A stretch of DNA of 64,000 bases from Actinobacteria bacterium OV320 (GTDB lineage: Bacteria > Actinomycetota > Actinomycetes > Streptomycetales > Streptomycetaceae), in assembly GCA_001298545.1 (NCBI GenBank), contig LJCX01000024.1, forward strand, positions 459,184-523,183, written 5' to 3'. Below, in pieces: positions 7,812-16,490 of this stretch. The notes beneath the pieces are model-generated. The model saw only the letters and a list, made by a program, of their open reading frames with translations, searched no databases and had not been told where the DNA came from. The translations under genes were made by a program, and so were the position numbers. Numbering within the stretch: position 1 is the stretch's first letter; every line of letters begins with the position of its first letter.

Positions 7812-8659
7812 GCCGTCGTCTCCTCGTCGTGGCGGTAGAGGGGGGTGAGCAGTTCGACGGACTGCGGCTCGCCGGTCTCGGGGTCGTACTCGACGCCCAC
7901 CAGCGTGGAGAAGCGATGCTCTCCCACCTGGCCCCACAGCGTGCTCAGGTCGGAGGCGAGCAGTTGGACGACGCCGAGGGATCCTTCGGTGTGGATACCG
8001 GCGAGGGCGAGCACCGAGCCGTTCCCGTCCGGGCGGGGCAGTCGGCCGAGGTATCCGACGTCGTACGGGCGGTTCGAGTCGGTGTCCTGTCCAGCGCGGT
8101 ACGCCGTCCCGGTACGCCGGTCTACCAGCGCCCACGGTTCGCCGTCCGGGTGTTCCCAGCTCAGTACCGGGTCCTGGGCGTACAGGTCGCTCATGTCCTG
8201 GGACATGCCCGGCCCGCAGACGACGACCAGGCCGTCACGGTTGAGGTCGACCTCACCGCTCACGAGCACATTGCCGGAGCTGACATCGAGCCCGTACGAC
8301 TTGGCCAGCTCCTCCAGGCGCTTCCCGGAGTTAACGTCAGCCATGGCCACGACCGTGCGCTTCTTCTCGTCGTCCCACCGCAGCGGAGTCACGACCGTGA
8401 CGGCACCCGCACCGAGGAACGCACCCTCGGGCGCCGGGCCGGTATGCCGGATCTGATGGATCCGCCCGCGGCTCAGGCCGGCCTTTTCGGCGATCTGCGC
8501 GTAGGAAAGCCCCTGCGAGTGGAGGTCCTGGACCACACGACGGCGGAGCCGGGCGAGTTCGGTCACCTCCTGCTGTGCGTCGGCCAACCGTGTCGTGACC
8601 TCACGCAGGAGCAGGTACGGATCATCGATCGCCATGATCCGCTGCAACTCGTCCGACAT
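7808..8659 (-). CDS. Helix-turn-helix regulator with sensor-like C-terminal domain
   Basis: A 283-residue protein. The ATG at 8659 has GGAGG 7 bases upstream, so it is chosen over an upstream in-frame ATG. An N-terminal helical segment (residues about 1-45) leads to a sigma-region-4-like HTH (LSYAQIAEKAGLSRGRIHQI, about 52-71). The remaining 200 residues form an alpha/beta domain (LVVVCGPGMSQDMSDLYAQD, GYLGRLPRPDGNGSVLALAG) of a type seen in actinobacterial regulators, with no named ligand. A perfect 16-bp palindrome sits 28 bp before the start, so autoregulation is likely. It is the best candidate for the protein that reads all six operators. It is translationally coupled to the PP2C gene. 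Confidence 0.75.
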   Translation of the reverse strand: MSDELQRIMAIDDPYLLLREVTTRLADAQQEVTELARLRRRVVQDLHSQGLSYAQIAEKAGLSRGRIHQIRHTGPAPEGAFLGAGAVTVVTPLRWDDEKKRTVVAMADVNSGKRLEELAKSYGLDVSSGNVLVSGEVDLNRDGLVVVCGPGMSQDMSDLYAQDPVLSWEHPDGEPWALVDRRTGTAYRAGQDTDSNRPYDVGYLGRLPRPDGNGSVLALAGIHTEGSLGVVQLLASDLSTLWGQVGEHRFSTLVGVEYDPETGEPQSVELLTPLYRHDEETTA

Positions 8660-8686
8660 GACCACACCTCCTAGAAGTACCCAGGA

Positions 8687-8702
8687 GTCTAGGGCCCTAG
8701 AC
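8687..8702. promoter_or_regulatory. Operator-like site 5, perfect palindrome
   Basis: GTCTAGGGCCCTAGAC is a perfect 16-bp palindrome, 28 bp before the start of the HTH regulator gene, in promoter position on the minus strand. Confidence 0.75.
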
Positions 8703-8834
8703 GGAATGGGCGGGAGTCGCCTTCCCGAATGAACACCGATCACGTAGAACGCGGCCCGCCGCCGAGGCACCCCGCGGGGGCTCACCCTCCACTGCCCACG
8801 AGGCCACCACGGACGACAGTCGAGCAGCGGCCCA

Positions 8835-9236
8835 TCACGTGCCGTTCCGCGCCAGCTCGGCCCAGACGCAGCGCGCGCCCGAGGGCCGGTCCTTCACTCC
8901 CCAGTCTTTGGCGCAGGCCGCGATCATCATCAGCCCGCGGCCATCCTCTTCTACGTGCCTGGCCACGCTGCGAACCTGGGGTTCCTCGTCTCCGCCCTGG
9001 TCAACGACTTCGATGCAGATCAGGTCATCACGGAAGTGGACGACCACGAGGAACCATCCTCGGTACCAACCGCTCCGCGTATGCCGAACGGCATTGGCCG
9101 CCAGCTCTCCGACGACCAGGACGGCACTGTCGACGAGGCCTGAAGCCTCATCCTCGAGCAGCGCGGCGACGAAGTGACGAGCCTGCGCTACCTGCCAGGG
9201 CAGACCGGGGAACATGCGGCACCAGCTTTGGGACAT
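8835..9236 (-). CDS. RsbW/SpoIIAB-like ATP-binding protein
   Basis: A 133-residue single-domain GHKL ATPase. The N box is VVGELAANAVRHT (about 41-53), the G1 motif EVVDQGG (about 76-82) and the G2 motif EDGRGLMMI (about 97-105). Such proteins are serine kinases/anti-sigma factors or stand-alone ATP-binding regulators, very common in Streptomyces beside XRE/DUF5753 genes. The start has GGAGGAG 7 bases upstream. The perfect operator at 9253-9268 lies 17 bp before the start, so the gene is probably under the element's own repressor. Whether it phosphorylates a partner cannot be seen; no anti-anti-sigma (STAS) gene lies nearby. Confidence 0.8.
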   Translation of the reverse strand: MSQSWCRMFPGLPWQVAQARHFVAALLEDEASGLVDSAVLVVGELAANAVRHTRSGWYRGWFLVVVHFRDDLICIEVVDQGGDEEPQVRSVARHVEEDGRGLMMIAACAKDWGVKDRPSGARCVWAELARNGT

Positions 9237-9252
9237 GGGAACACTCCTCCTC

Positions 9253-9268
9253 GTCTAGGGGGCTAGAC
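9253..9268. promoter_or_regulatory. Operator-like site 6, perfect half-sites
   Basis: GTCTAGGGGGCTAGAC has both 6-bp half-sites perfect around a GGGG spacer. It lies 17 bp before the RsbW-like gene, so a bound dimer would block transcription initiation or early elongation. Confidence 0.75.
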
Positions 9269-9332
9269 GGCACAGCCAGCAGAGTATTCCCATGCGCGAC
9301 CGATGAGCCAGGCATCTTGAGGAATTATTCCT

Positions 9333-10184
9333 CTAACGAGTGGCGAAGTCTTCCATCTCCCGGAACTCCTGCATCACCCGGAGCAGGAGCTCTCGCACTT
9401 CATGGCCGAAGAGGGCAGCCTCTTCGAAGCGCCGGAAAGTCTCTGCGTACGCGGCGACCTCGTCGGAGTCGTCCAACACCCGCTCACCGCGGAAGGACTC
9501 GACAACAACAGCCCGGTCGTCGCACAAAGTGAACCCGTGACGCGGCAGGACCGGCACCGCCCGACGCCACGGGATCACCCCGAGCCGCACTGTGCTGAGA
9601 CTCTCGACAGCCAAGAGCCGGTCGAACTGGGCAAGCATCAGCGAGGGGTTCCCCGGCCAGGTCCGCAACACGGCTTCCGTCAGCACGAACACCGACTCCC
9701 GCCCCGGCTCGTACAAGAGGCTCTGCCGCTCGACGCGGGCGGCAACAGCCCGACCGACCGCTTCAGGCGTCGAGTTCGGCGCACTGACGAACACATGCCG
9801 GGCGTACTCCGCGCTCTGGAGCATGGCCGGCAGAACGACACACTGGAACGAGCGAACCAGCCGAGCAGACCGCACCGCTTCATTGAGCACTGCCCCAGCG
9901 AGCGGCGCTTCGTCCGACAACTCGGCGGTGTCCGGCGCAGCTTCCACAGCGACAAGGAGGTCACGCACCTCACGAGAGGTCGACTCATCGAGGGCGAGGG
10001 CGAGGGACAAGCGCCCCAGGACGTCGAGGCTGGGAACCATGCGCCCGTTCTCGACCTTGGACACGGTCGGTTGCCCCACGCCAGCACGTTGCGCCAGGAC
10101 AGCACCCGTCAGGCCGGCCTCTGTTCGGAGCCCTCGAAGGCGCACCCCAAGGGCCTTCATCAACTCCCGCCGTTCACTCCCCAT
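9333..10184 (-). CDS. XRE-family regulator with DUF5753 domain
   Basis: A 283-residue protein started at ATG 10184; an in-frame ATG at 10226 is possible. The Cro/C1-type HTH is at about residues 10-65 (LRTEAGLTGAVLAQRAGVGQ, then PTVSKVENGRMVPS). The rest is DUF5753 (VLPAMLQSAEYARHV, VFVLTEAVLRTWPG, LGVIPWRRAVPVLPRHGFTL). These WhiJ/BldB-neighbourhood regulators are abundant in Streptomyces and usually occur with a small DUF397 protein and a GHKL ATPase. Here the ATPase follows in the same direction but no DUF397 gene is present. None of the six operator-like sites lies before it, so it may be controlled separately. Confidence 0.85.
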   Translation of the reverse strand: MGSERRELMKALGVRLRGLRTEAGLTGAVLAQRAGVGQPTVSKVENGRMVPSLDVLGRLSLALALDESTSREVRDLLVAVEAAPDTAELSDEAPLAGAVLNEAVRSARLVRSFQCVVLPAMLQSAEYARHVFVSAPNSTPEAVGRAVAARVERQSLLYEPGRESVFVLTEAVLRTWPGNPSLMLAQFDRLLAVESLSTVRLGVIPWRRAVPVLPRHGFTLCDDRAVVVESFRGERVLDDSDEVAAYAETFRRFEEAALFGHEVRELLLRVMQEFREMEDFATR

Positions 10185-10688
10185 ACCCAGGGTTCTACAC
10201 CACGGAGCAGCAGGAGCCGGGCTCATGAACCTTGATGATCACCGCCACAGCCGGACCATGATTCAAACTTTCTCTACTGGTTCAAGGCGGCTCGCTCCGC
10301 TCACCGCGCGCGGCCCGGGCGCCGGCCGGGCCTGCGCTCTGTCCCCGCCCCGCTCCAGCCCGGCCGGCGCCCGCGCCGCGCGCATAGCAAGCAGCCGCTT
10401 GCAGTGAGAGAAGAGACACGTCGCGGCTGGAGCGGCCACCTCCACGGCTGCAAGGCGTCTCACAAACCGTCCGATCTAGGAATGGCGTCTAACGAGCACG
10501 CAACTCCAACGTAAGGCGCAGTTCAGGGGACCTGCGTCTCGCGTGCGATCGCCCGTCACAAGGCCTAGTCTGAGAGTAAGGACCAAGAAGGTTGAGCCGT
10601 GCGGCGCCCACGCCATCGAGCGCGCCCCAAATGCCGATGTCACTTATGACCGGCCAAGATTTCTGAGCGGCGAATTACGGGATCAGCT
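10185..10688. other. Intergenic region between regulatory block and cargo
   Basis: About 500 bp without a convincing gene. It holds the large inverted repeat at 10306-10383 and must contain the divergent promoters for the XRE gene and for the PfkB-AAA+ gene. No copy of the 16-bp operator is seen here. Confidence 0.5.
10306..10383. repeat. Large GC-rich inverted repeat (26-bp arms)
   Basis: Arms 10306-10331 and 10358-10383 pair over 26 positions with a single mismatch (10315/10374), around a 26-nt loop. The inner 15 bp (10317-10331 with 10358-10372) are perfect. There is no T-run, so it is not a classic terminator. In an element that replicates by rolling circle, such a structure could be a single-strand origin, a transfer locus or a transcription insulator; the sequence does not distinguish these. 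Confidence 0.8.
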
Positions 10689-12869
10689 ATGAGATCAGCG
10701 AATACGGGACTAGTTGTCGTCACCGGCGATCCAACCATCGATTGGGCTGTGATGCTCCCAGATCACCGATGCCCAACAATGGAAGAGCGCTTGAATTCAG
10801 CAGCGACTACTCACTGGCACTGGGGGGGATCGCTAGGCCTGCATGAGCTTGTTAGATTGGCAACTCCAAGTGGCATCACGGTACGAGGCCAAGAGATCCC
10901 GATAGATTTCTTCACCGAACCATCCAGTTACGATGACAGGTTCCACCATTCGTTCAACATAATCCAATTCCTCCCGCTGCCAGGGAACGAAAATTCATCG
11001 AAGATCGACCGGCGAGTGCGCGTCCGAGAGTTTCTTGGCTTCCATTCACAGGGTGAAAACTTTAAACCTCTCACACAGCCCAAAATTGAAGACGGCGAAG
11101 ATTTGTCGCTGCTCATAATCGATGACGCTGGCCTTGGGTTCGGAAACTCTAATGCGCGTCATCACATATTCAAAATGGCCGAATCTAACGGCGCTCCTTG
11201 GCTAGTTATAAAACTTGGCACAAGGGCACTAAAAGGGGAGAGCATCCTTTGGCAGAAGCTTTCCAGTAGCCCTAGGCGCGAGAAACAAATAATACCCGTG
11301 GTAACCGCCGCAAGCCTGCGAGAGATTGGCGCGTCAATAAGCCGCGGCCTGTCGTGGGAGCGTTCCGCTCAAGATGTTCTTAGCGAGCTTAAGAGGGCCG
11401 AACGTAGCCCAAATTCTGCCCTACGTGGTCTTGCAAATAAAAAGCTCATAGTGGTCTCTTTTGGCCTATCTGGTGCACTCATCATTGACCGAACTGAAAT
11501 TCCTTCCCGAAATCTCCTATACTTTCATCGCGAGTACACAGAAGGGACGTGGGAGAAGAGCGAGACGGGGAGCATGTTCGGATACACCCAAGCTCTAGCA
11601 GCGGGAATCGCAAACTCTCTTCTGGAGCAGAAAGCCCAAGGAGCCTCAGAGCAACCGCGGATTGCCATCGCCAGAGGTGTCCACCTAGGTCTCGCGGCTA
11701 TGCTTGCAATTCGTGACCTAGGGTTCGAAGCTGAACAGGGATTCGACAAGCCAGGCAACAATAGAAGACCAGGCAAGATGAGTCTCGGCGAGACATGTAT
11801 GACCGAAAATACTGATAGAAAGAATCAGTTCAAGAGCACACAGGTGCCGGAACCTAAGCTGGGGTCCGAACTTCCTACGTGGTCCATACTATCGCGCTTT
11901 GCGCCCCCCGATTCACTGGAATCAGAGGCGGTAAATGTAGCCCTCCAAGGAAGCGACAGACTAGAGGGTGTTCCTGTCGCAAGGTTCAACAAACTTATCA
12001 CCGCTGATTGGCATGAGATCGAAGGGCTGCGCATAGTGCAGAACCTCATATCTGAGTACATTAGCGATCGGACGAAGGCGAAGCCTCGATCTATCGCAGT
12101 TTTCGGCAGGCCGGGTGACGGCAAGTCGTTCGCGGTACGCGAAGTTGTGAAATCCCTCTACCCTGATCGCGGCAATGGCCTGACCTTCAATCTGTCCCAG
12201 TTCGAATCCGTAGCCAATCTGGTAGATGCACTCCATCAGGTCAGAGATAGGGCTCTCGAGGGAGAAGCCCCGTTGGTTTTCTGGGACGAATTCGATTCCC
12301 ACTTCCAGGGGACTCCTCTGGGTTGGCTACCATACTTTCTCTCGCCTATGCAGGACGGCGCATTCCAACAAGGCGAGATTGTTCACCCAATCGGCCGTGC
12401 CATATTTGTCTTCGCCGGTGGCACCTACCACCGCTATGCGGAATTCGTGAAACGCGCCGGCAAAGCTGCAACCAATTCCAAGGCACCTGACTTCGCGAGT
12501 CGCCTTCAAGGCTACCTCGACGTGGTAGGTCCCAATTCCGGGCCAGGTCAGCATGAAGAAGAAGCGGGCTGGATGTTCCATCGTGCGCTCCTCCTCAATC
12601 ATTTCCTCAATGATGCTGGAATAGGGAAGAAGGTTGTCGAGAATCACAAGGAAGAGCTAGACGTTGATGAGGGCGTAGTTAGGGCTTTCCTTGGGGTAAA
12701 GAAATATAATCACGGGGCACGTTCCATGCACACCATTGTGGACATAAGCCGTCTACACCGAGGGGGAAGGTTCGGGCGAGCGAATCTTCCACATAAGACG
12801 CTACTCAATCTCCACGTAAATGCAGACCGCTTCCTCGAAATTGTTCGCGAAGTGCCGCCGAGTATCTGA
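10689..12869 (+). CDS. Fusion of a ribokinase/PfkB-like domain and an AAA+ ATPase
   Basis: A 726-residue protein. Residues about 5-350 follow the PfkB/ribokinase fold order: first strand VVVTGDPTIDW (9-19), middle strand LLIIDDAGLGFG (141-152), WLVIKLGTRAL (171-181), VVTAASLREIG (204-214), LIVVSFGLSGALII (253-266) and a helix around GSMFGYTQALAAGIANSL where kinases have GAGD; that catalytic Asp motif is absent. After a linker (360-430) comes an AAA+ module: Walker A GRPGDGKS (473-480), Walker B LVFWDEFDS (529-537), sensor-1-like FVFAGGT (573-579) and a possible arginine finger DFASRLQGYL (601-610). A conserved HPIG precedes the sensor. Codons ending in A/T (AGA, ATA, AAA) mark it as foreign. 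Function is unknown; a ligand-sensing NTPase in conflict or defence is inferred. Confidence 0.75.
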   Translation: MRSANTGLVVVTGDPTIDWAVMLPDHRCPTMEERLNSAATTHWHWGGSLGLHELVRLATPSGITVRGQEIPIDFFTEPSSYDDRFHHSFNIIQFLPLPGNENSSKIDRRVRVREFLGFHSQGENFKPLTQPKIEDGEDLSLLIIDDAGLGFGNSNARHHIFKMAESNGAPWLVIKLGTRALKGESILWQKLSSSPRREKQIIPVVTAASLREIGASISRGLSWERSAQDVLSELKRAERSPNSALRGLANKKLIVVSFGLSGALIIDRTEIPSRNLLYFHREYTEGTWEKSETGSMFGYTQALAAGIANSLLEQKAQGASEQPRIAIARGVHLGLAAMLAIRDLGFEAEQGFDKPGNNRRPGKMSLGETCMTENTDRKNQFKSTQVPEPKLGSELPTWSILSRFAPPDSLESEAVNVALQGSDRLEGVPVARFNKLITADWHEIEGLRIVQNLISEYISDRTKAKPRSIAVFGRPGDGKSFAVREVVKSLYPDRGNGLTFNLSQFESVANLVDALHQVRDRALEGEAPLVFWDEFDSHFQGTPLGWLPYFLSPMQDGAFQQGEIVHPIGRAIFVFAGGTYHRYAEFVKRAGKAATNSKAPDFASRLQGYLDVVGPNSGPGQHEEEAGWMFHRALLLNHFLNDAGIGKKVVENHKEELDVDEGVVRAFLGVKKYNHGARSMHTIVDISRLHRGGRFGRANLPHKTLLNLHVNADRFLEIVREVPPSI

Positions 12870-13373
12870 TCTCCAGGAATGCAGCGTGTCTGATGCTTCC
12901 GTAATCATCGACCCGCTGTTACGGCGTGCTCACAAGCCGGTAACCTGGCTGAGGCCGGCGGGGGTGCAGCGAGACACACGCGTGCGTGATCGGCCGACGC
13001 ACCCGCCATCGTGGCTGGCTGTCTTCGGTTGAGGTTCGTGCCACTGCCGTGCCAGATGCAGCGGTCAGCCACTGCCAACAAGATGGTCTGACGGTCGTGT
13101 TGCCGGCCCCAGGAATCGAAGCCGCACGTCACCGGCTCGACGCCCCAGCCTCTCTTCTAAATTGGTTGTCCAACCCTGTCACTAGGTCCAGACCCGCTGG
13201 AACTCTTCGGCCGGTATGGCTTCCAACGGTGTCTTCTTCAGGGGCGAGCGCCTGGTCTGTCAGGAAGCCGTGCTGGTCCTCCAGGACAACGCCGCAACGT
13301 TGAGGGCCCGCCCAGTCCGGACGCAGGGCTTGTCAGCGTCCGGACTGTCCGACTGCCTGAACGAGTCCGCTTC
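12870..13373. other. Intergenic region with no convincing gene
   Basis: About 500 bp between two convergent cargo genes. Short open frames exist on both strands but none has a leader or a recognisable product. A 25-codon minus-strand frame ending at 13182 (with the stretch PLEAIPAEEFQRVW) could be a remnant of a larger gene; I cannot identify it. Confidence 0.4.
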
Positions 13374-16300
13374 TCAGCCGAGCAGCTCGGTGACGAGTTG
13401 GTCCAGTTCCTCGGCGTCGGGCGAAGAGAGTAGGAAGTCGCGCAGAGTACGGCGAATCTGGATGTAGCTGCTGTTCTCGTCGAACTTCAGCTCCGCAATT
13501 CGCTGGGCCTCCGCCTCTCCGATCTCTGAAATCCGTACATGCTTGGGGTCAGTCGGCTCAAAGACCGGAATGGGAAGCTCCCACACAGCCTTGTCGATGT
13601 CCCGCTCATCCTTGCCGTATGACATGAGTGGGCGTACGGCTTCGGTTGTGTACGGCAAGTTGAGCACGGCCAACAGGTACATGCCCTCCTGCCGGGTCGC
13701 GACGGTTCCCCAATACAGCTTGTGCTCGATGACCGCATTCGGATCGTCCACCAGCGCAGCTGAGACATACATGCCTGAAGCCCCATACACCACCCGCAGG
13801 GGCGCGCCGGGAAGCTGCTCGGTCAGCCCCCTGCGGAAGTCAAGCCTCTCGATCAGAGAGAGACGGTTGCTGGAGCGGTTTTCGTCCCAAAGCCGTTCCG
13901 CCTGGCGCCACCAATTCGCTAGGTCCGGGTAACGGTCGAGGTGGTCGTGCTCGCCGTGCATGAGAGTCTTGGTGCCCTCAATGGGGAACACTGCTTTGTC
14001 GGCGCCGATGACACGGTAGGGGACAACGTGTTCGCCGAGCAGAACAGGCCGGACAAATTGTTTCTCGATCGAGCTCTCGAGATCAGGGAGGTCCTTCCAG
14101 GGCTTCTTCTCCAGGGTGCTGCGTCGGGAGCGGACCGAGACCCGTCCGCCGCCGAGGCCAAGGGGATTGGCCGCCTGTTCCTCAACGAAGAAGAGAACCT
14201 TGGGAACGACTGTCGCCCCCTGCGCGAACCGATTCCGGTAGGGAGAGCTGATCAGCCCGTCCTTCGGGTAGCGCAGTTCGCCTTCCGCCCGGGTGATCCA
14301 GCCCTTGGCACGTTCCCAGTGAGCGGCACTCTTCGGGATCTTCCCGGTCCAGATTTGGGTCCGCCTAGTCAAGGCAACGGCGTTGTTGCCCTGCTGCCCG
14401 ATGGCGAGCGAGCGGCGGTGGCCGAAAACAACAGCGGCAGCACGAGGGAAGAAGTGCGGGCGCAGCCGGCGCAGGTCCCAAGAGCCGGTGAACTGGACCT
14501 TGACGGGGTGATCGGGGTCGGTCCATTCCCCACTACGGAAGCCGGTCCAATAGGGACGGTCGAGGACCGGATTGGGAACGACGAAGGCGAAGGAGCCGTC
14601 CTCGCGCAGGTACTGCTGGACCGCGCGCGCAATGAACAGGCCGGAAAGATCCTGATGGGTAGCGACTTCGAATCCCTTCCACAAGCCGCGGGCCTGCATC
14701 ATGTCCTTGAAGGTCTTCTGCATGTCGCTTGGCATGTGCCGATAGGAGAGCCAGGGCGGGTTACCGACGAGGACGTCGACACGATTCTCGGCGCGCGAGA
14801 GCCACATGGGGCGGGCCAGGTTGCGGACGTAGTAGGACCAGATGTGATTGCGGTCCTCGTCGACCAGCTCGCACAGGACCCGGAAGTTTTCCGTCAGCTC
14901 TTCCCGGTCGTCCGCGTCGGAGACTCCGTGCCGGTTGAAGACTGCAGCAAGCGAAGGCAGCTTGCCCTTGGCGCGGTGCGGGTCGGCCGCCTTGTCGGCA
15001 AGTTCGTTGACGATCTCATCAAAGCGACTAGCGTCCTGCAACAGGCTTTCGGAGAAGCGCAGTTCGTTGGCGAAGAGCTGCCCGCCTGTGCCAGTCTGAA
15101 TGACGAGGTGGCCGTGATCGATAAGGTCAGTGCGCTGGTCCCACTGGACGCTGTCGCCCAGGTAGACGGGGACGCTTATCGGGCCGCGCTCCTCGGACGT
15201 GAGTGTTTCGCGTCCGATAGCGAGGAGATAGGTGACGCGGGCCAATGCCACGGCGACGGGGTGAAGGTCGATTCCGGCGACATGGTCGTGCAGGCTGTCC
15301 AACGCTTCGCGCAGCGGCAGTCCTGCGTCGTGTGCGGCAGCCATGTAGCGTCTGACGCCGTAAAAGAGGAACGTGCCGGAACCGCACGACGGGTCCATAA
15401 TGCGCTGGTTCAGTGGATCGCTGACAGCTTCGGCCACCGTCGCTTCGGCCAGCCAGTCAGGCGTGTAGTACTCCCCCTGCTTCTTACGGGTCTCCGCGGT
15501 GATCACCGACTCGTACAGAACCTTCAGGACGTCATGCTCGATCTTGGACCAGTCGAAGCCGGCGAGCCGGCGAGCCAGGTCACGAACGAAGTCTTCGCCG
15601 CCCTCGGTCTCTAGCGGCCAGCCAAAGAAGTCCGACTCGACCACGCCCGAGATCCTTGCCTGCGTGAACAGCTGGCCATAGACCAGCGAGGCAGGCGCGG
15701 TGTCCTTCACGTCAATACCCAGGACCGCGTGGGCGATGAGCGATGCCGTGTTCACCAGGAGCGTGTGCTCGATGAACAGGTCGTCATCGTCCTCGAACTG
15801 AGCCCCCAGGGCGCTGCGCAGCAGCCGTGCCCACAGATCACGCTTCAGCCGAACCGTCGGCAGTTCCTTGTTCTCCTCGTACAGCGCGGCAAGGACCGCC
15901 TTGTCGATGGAGTGGGCGACACTGTCCGCTCCGAGGCGGGTTGCGATCGCGTCCGGTGTGGGTGTGGCCCCCTCGGAGGTCGCTAGGACCCCTTCAAGCC
16001 AGCGGACCAGGTCCAGCGCCTTGACATTGCGTTCCCGCGCATCGAACCGATTGACCTCGTTCAGCTCGTCGCGGACCAGCGTGTACGCACGCCAGTCAGC
16101 GCCGTCAGTGAGGATGCCAACGTGGCGCCGCTCGTGCTGTTGAGTCCGGGCCCGTACGTACTTTGCCAGCTGGTCAACCGCCTCCTTACGGATCTTCGGA
16201 CGGCTTATGTCTTTCTTGACCTCGATGACGGTCGCACCCATCTCGATGTCGATGCGATGGCCAGTGCCGTCACCCACCTGAGCTTCTAGCTCAGGGGTCA

Positions 16301-16454
16301 TGACGTCTTCCTCGCCGAGGTTGAGGTCCGCATCCAGGAGCAGCTGCCGGATGTCAGCCTGCAGCGTTGCTTCGGCACGGATGGCCTTGCGCTCGACGAC
16401 TCGCTTGAACACAACGTCAAGCGCAGCGGGCGAAGAAGGGGCGGACAACGTCAC
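13374..16454 (-). CDS. Type IIG restriction-modification enzyme (nuclease-methyltransferase fusion)
   Basis: A 1026-residue protein started at GTG 16454 with GGAG 7 bases upstream. N-terminal PD-(D/E)xK-like nuclease: Asp69 in RIDIEMG, then Glu78-x-Lys80 in VIEVKKD, as in HsdR-type N-terminal domains. A helical connector leads to an N6-adenine methyltransferase with motif I DPSCGSGTF (354-362) and motif IV NPPW (about 564-567). The C-terminal 350 residues would hold the target recognition domain. Nuclease, methylase and specificity in one chain fits the Eco57I/type IIG class, which needs no partner. It is the last gene before attR, a common cargo position. A helicase is absent, so it is not type I, and no Pgl/BREX genes are present. 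Confidence 0.85.
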   Translation of the reverse strand: MTLSAPSSPAALDVVFKRVVERKAIRAEATLQADIRQLLLDADLNLGEEDVMTPELEAQVGDGTGHRIDIEMGATVIEVKKDISRPKIRKEAVDQLAKYVRARTQQHERRHVGILTDGADWRAYTLVRDELNEVNRFDARERNVKALDLVRWLEGVLATSEGATPTPDAIATRLGADSVAHSIDKAVLAALYEENKELPTVRLKRDLWARLLRSALGAQFEDDDDLFIEHTLLVNTASLIAHAVLGIDVKDTAPASLVYGQLFTQARISGVVESDFFGWPLETEGGEDFVRDLARRLAGFDWSKIEHDVLKVLYESVITAETRKKQGEYYTPDWLAEATVAEAVSDPLNQRIMDPSCGSGTFLFYGVRRYMAAAHDAGLPLREALDSLHDHVAGIDLHPVAVALARVTYLLAIGRETLTSEERGPISVPVYLGDSVQWDQRTDLIDHGHLVIQTGTGGQLFANELRFSESLLQDASRFDEIVNELADKAADPHRAKGKLPSLAAVFNRHGVSDADDREELTENFRVLCELVDEDRNHIWSYYVRNLARPMWLSRAENRVDVLVGNPPWLSYRHMPSDMQKTFKDMMQARGLWKGFEVATHQDLSGLFIARAVQQYLREDGSFAFVVPNPVLDRPYWTGFRSGEWTDPDHPVKVQFTGSWDLRRLRPHFFPRAAAVVFGHRRSLAIGQQGNNAVALTRRTQIWTGKIPKSAAHWERAKGWITRAEGELRYPKDGLISSPYRNRFAQGATVVPKVLFFVEEQAANPLGLGGGRVSVRSRRSTLEKKPWKDLPDLESSIEKQFVRPVLLGEHVVPYRVIGADKAVFPIEGTKTLMHGEHDHLDRYPDLANWWRQAERLWDENRSSNRLSLIERLDFRRGLTEQLPGAPLRVVYGASGMYVSAALVDDPNAVIEHKLYWGTVATRQEGMYLLAVLNLPYTTEAVRPLMSYGKDERDIDKAVWELPIPVFEPTDPKHVRISEIGEAEAQRIAELKFDENSSYIQIRRTLRDFLLSSPDAEELDQLVTELLG

Positions 16455-16490
16455 AGCAAAGCTCCAGGAGCATCAGGATGTAGAAAAAAA

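Noticed and set aside
13182..13259. Transposase remnant on the minus strand
   Set aside because: A 25-codon stretch (PLEAIPAEEFQRVW) looks like a protein C-terminus, but it is too short and no inverted repeats flank it.
13374..16454. PglX/BREX or type I HsdM interpretation
   Set aside because: There is no HsdS or helicase gene and no brx/pgl neighbours. The N-terminal nuclease signature on the same chain favours type IIG.
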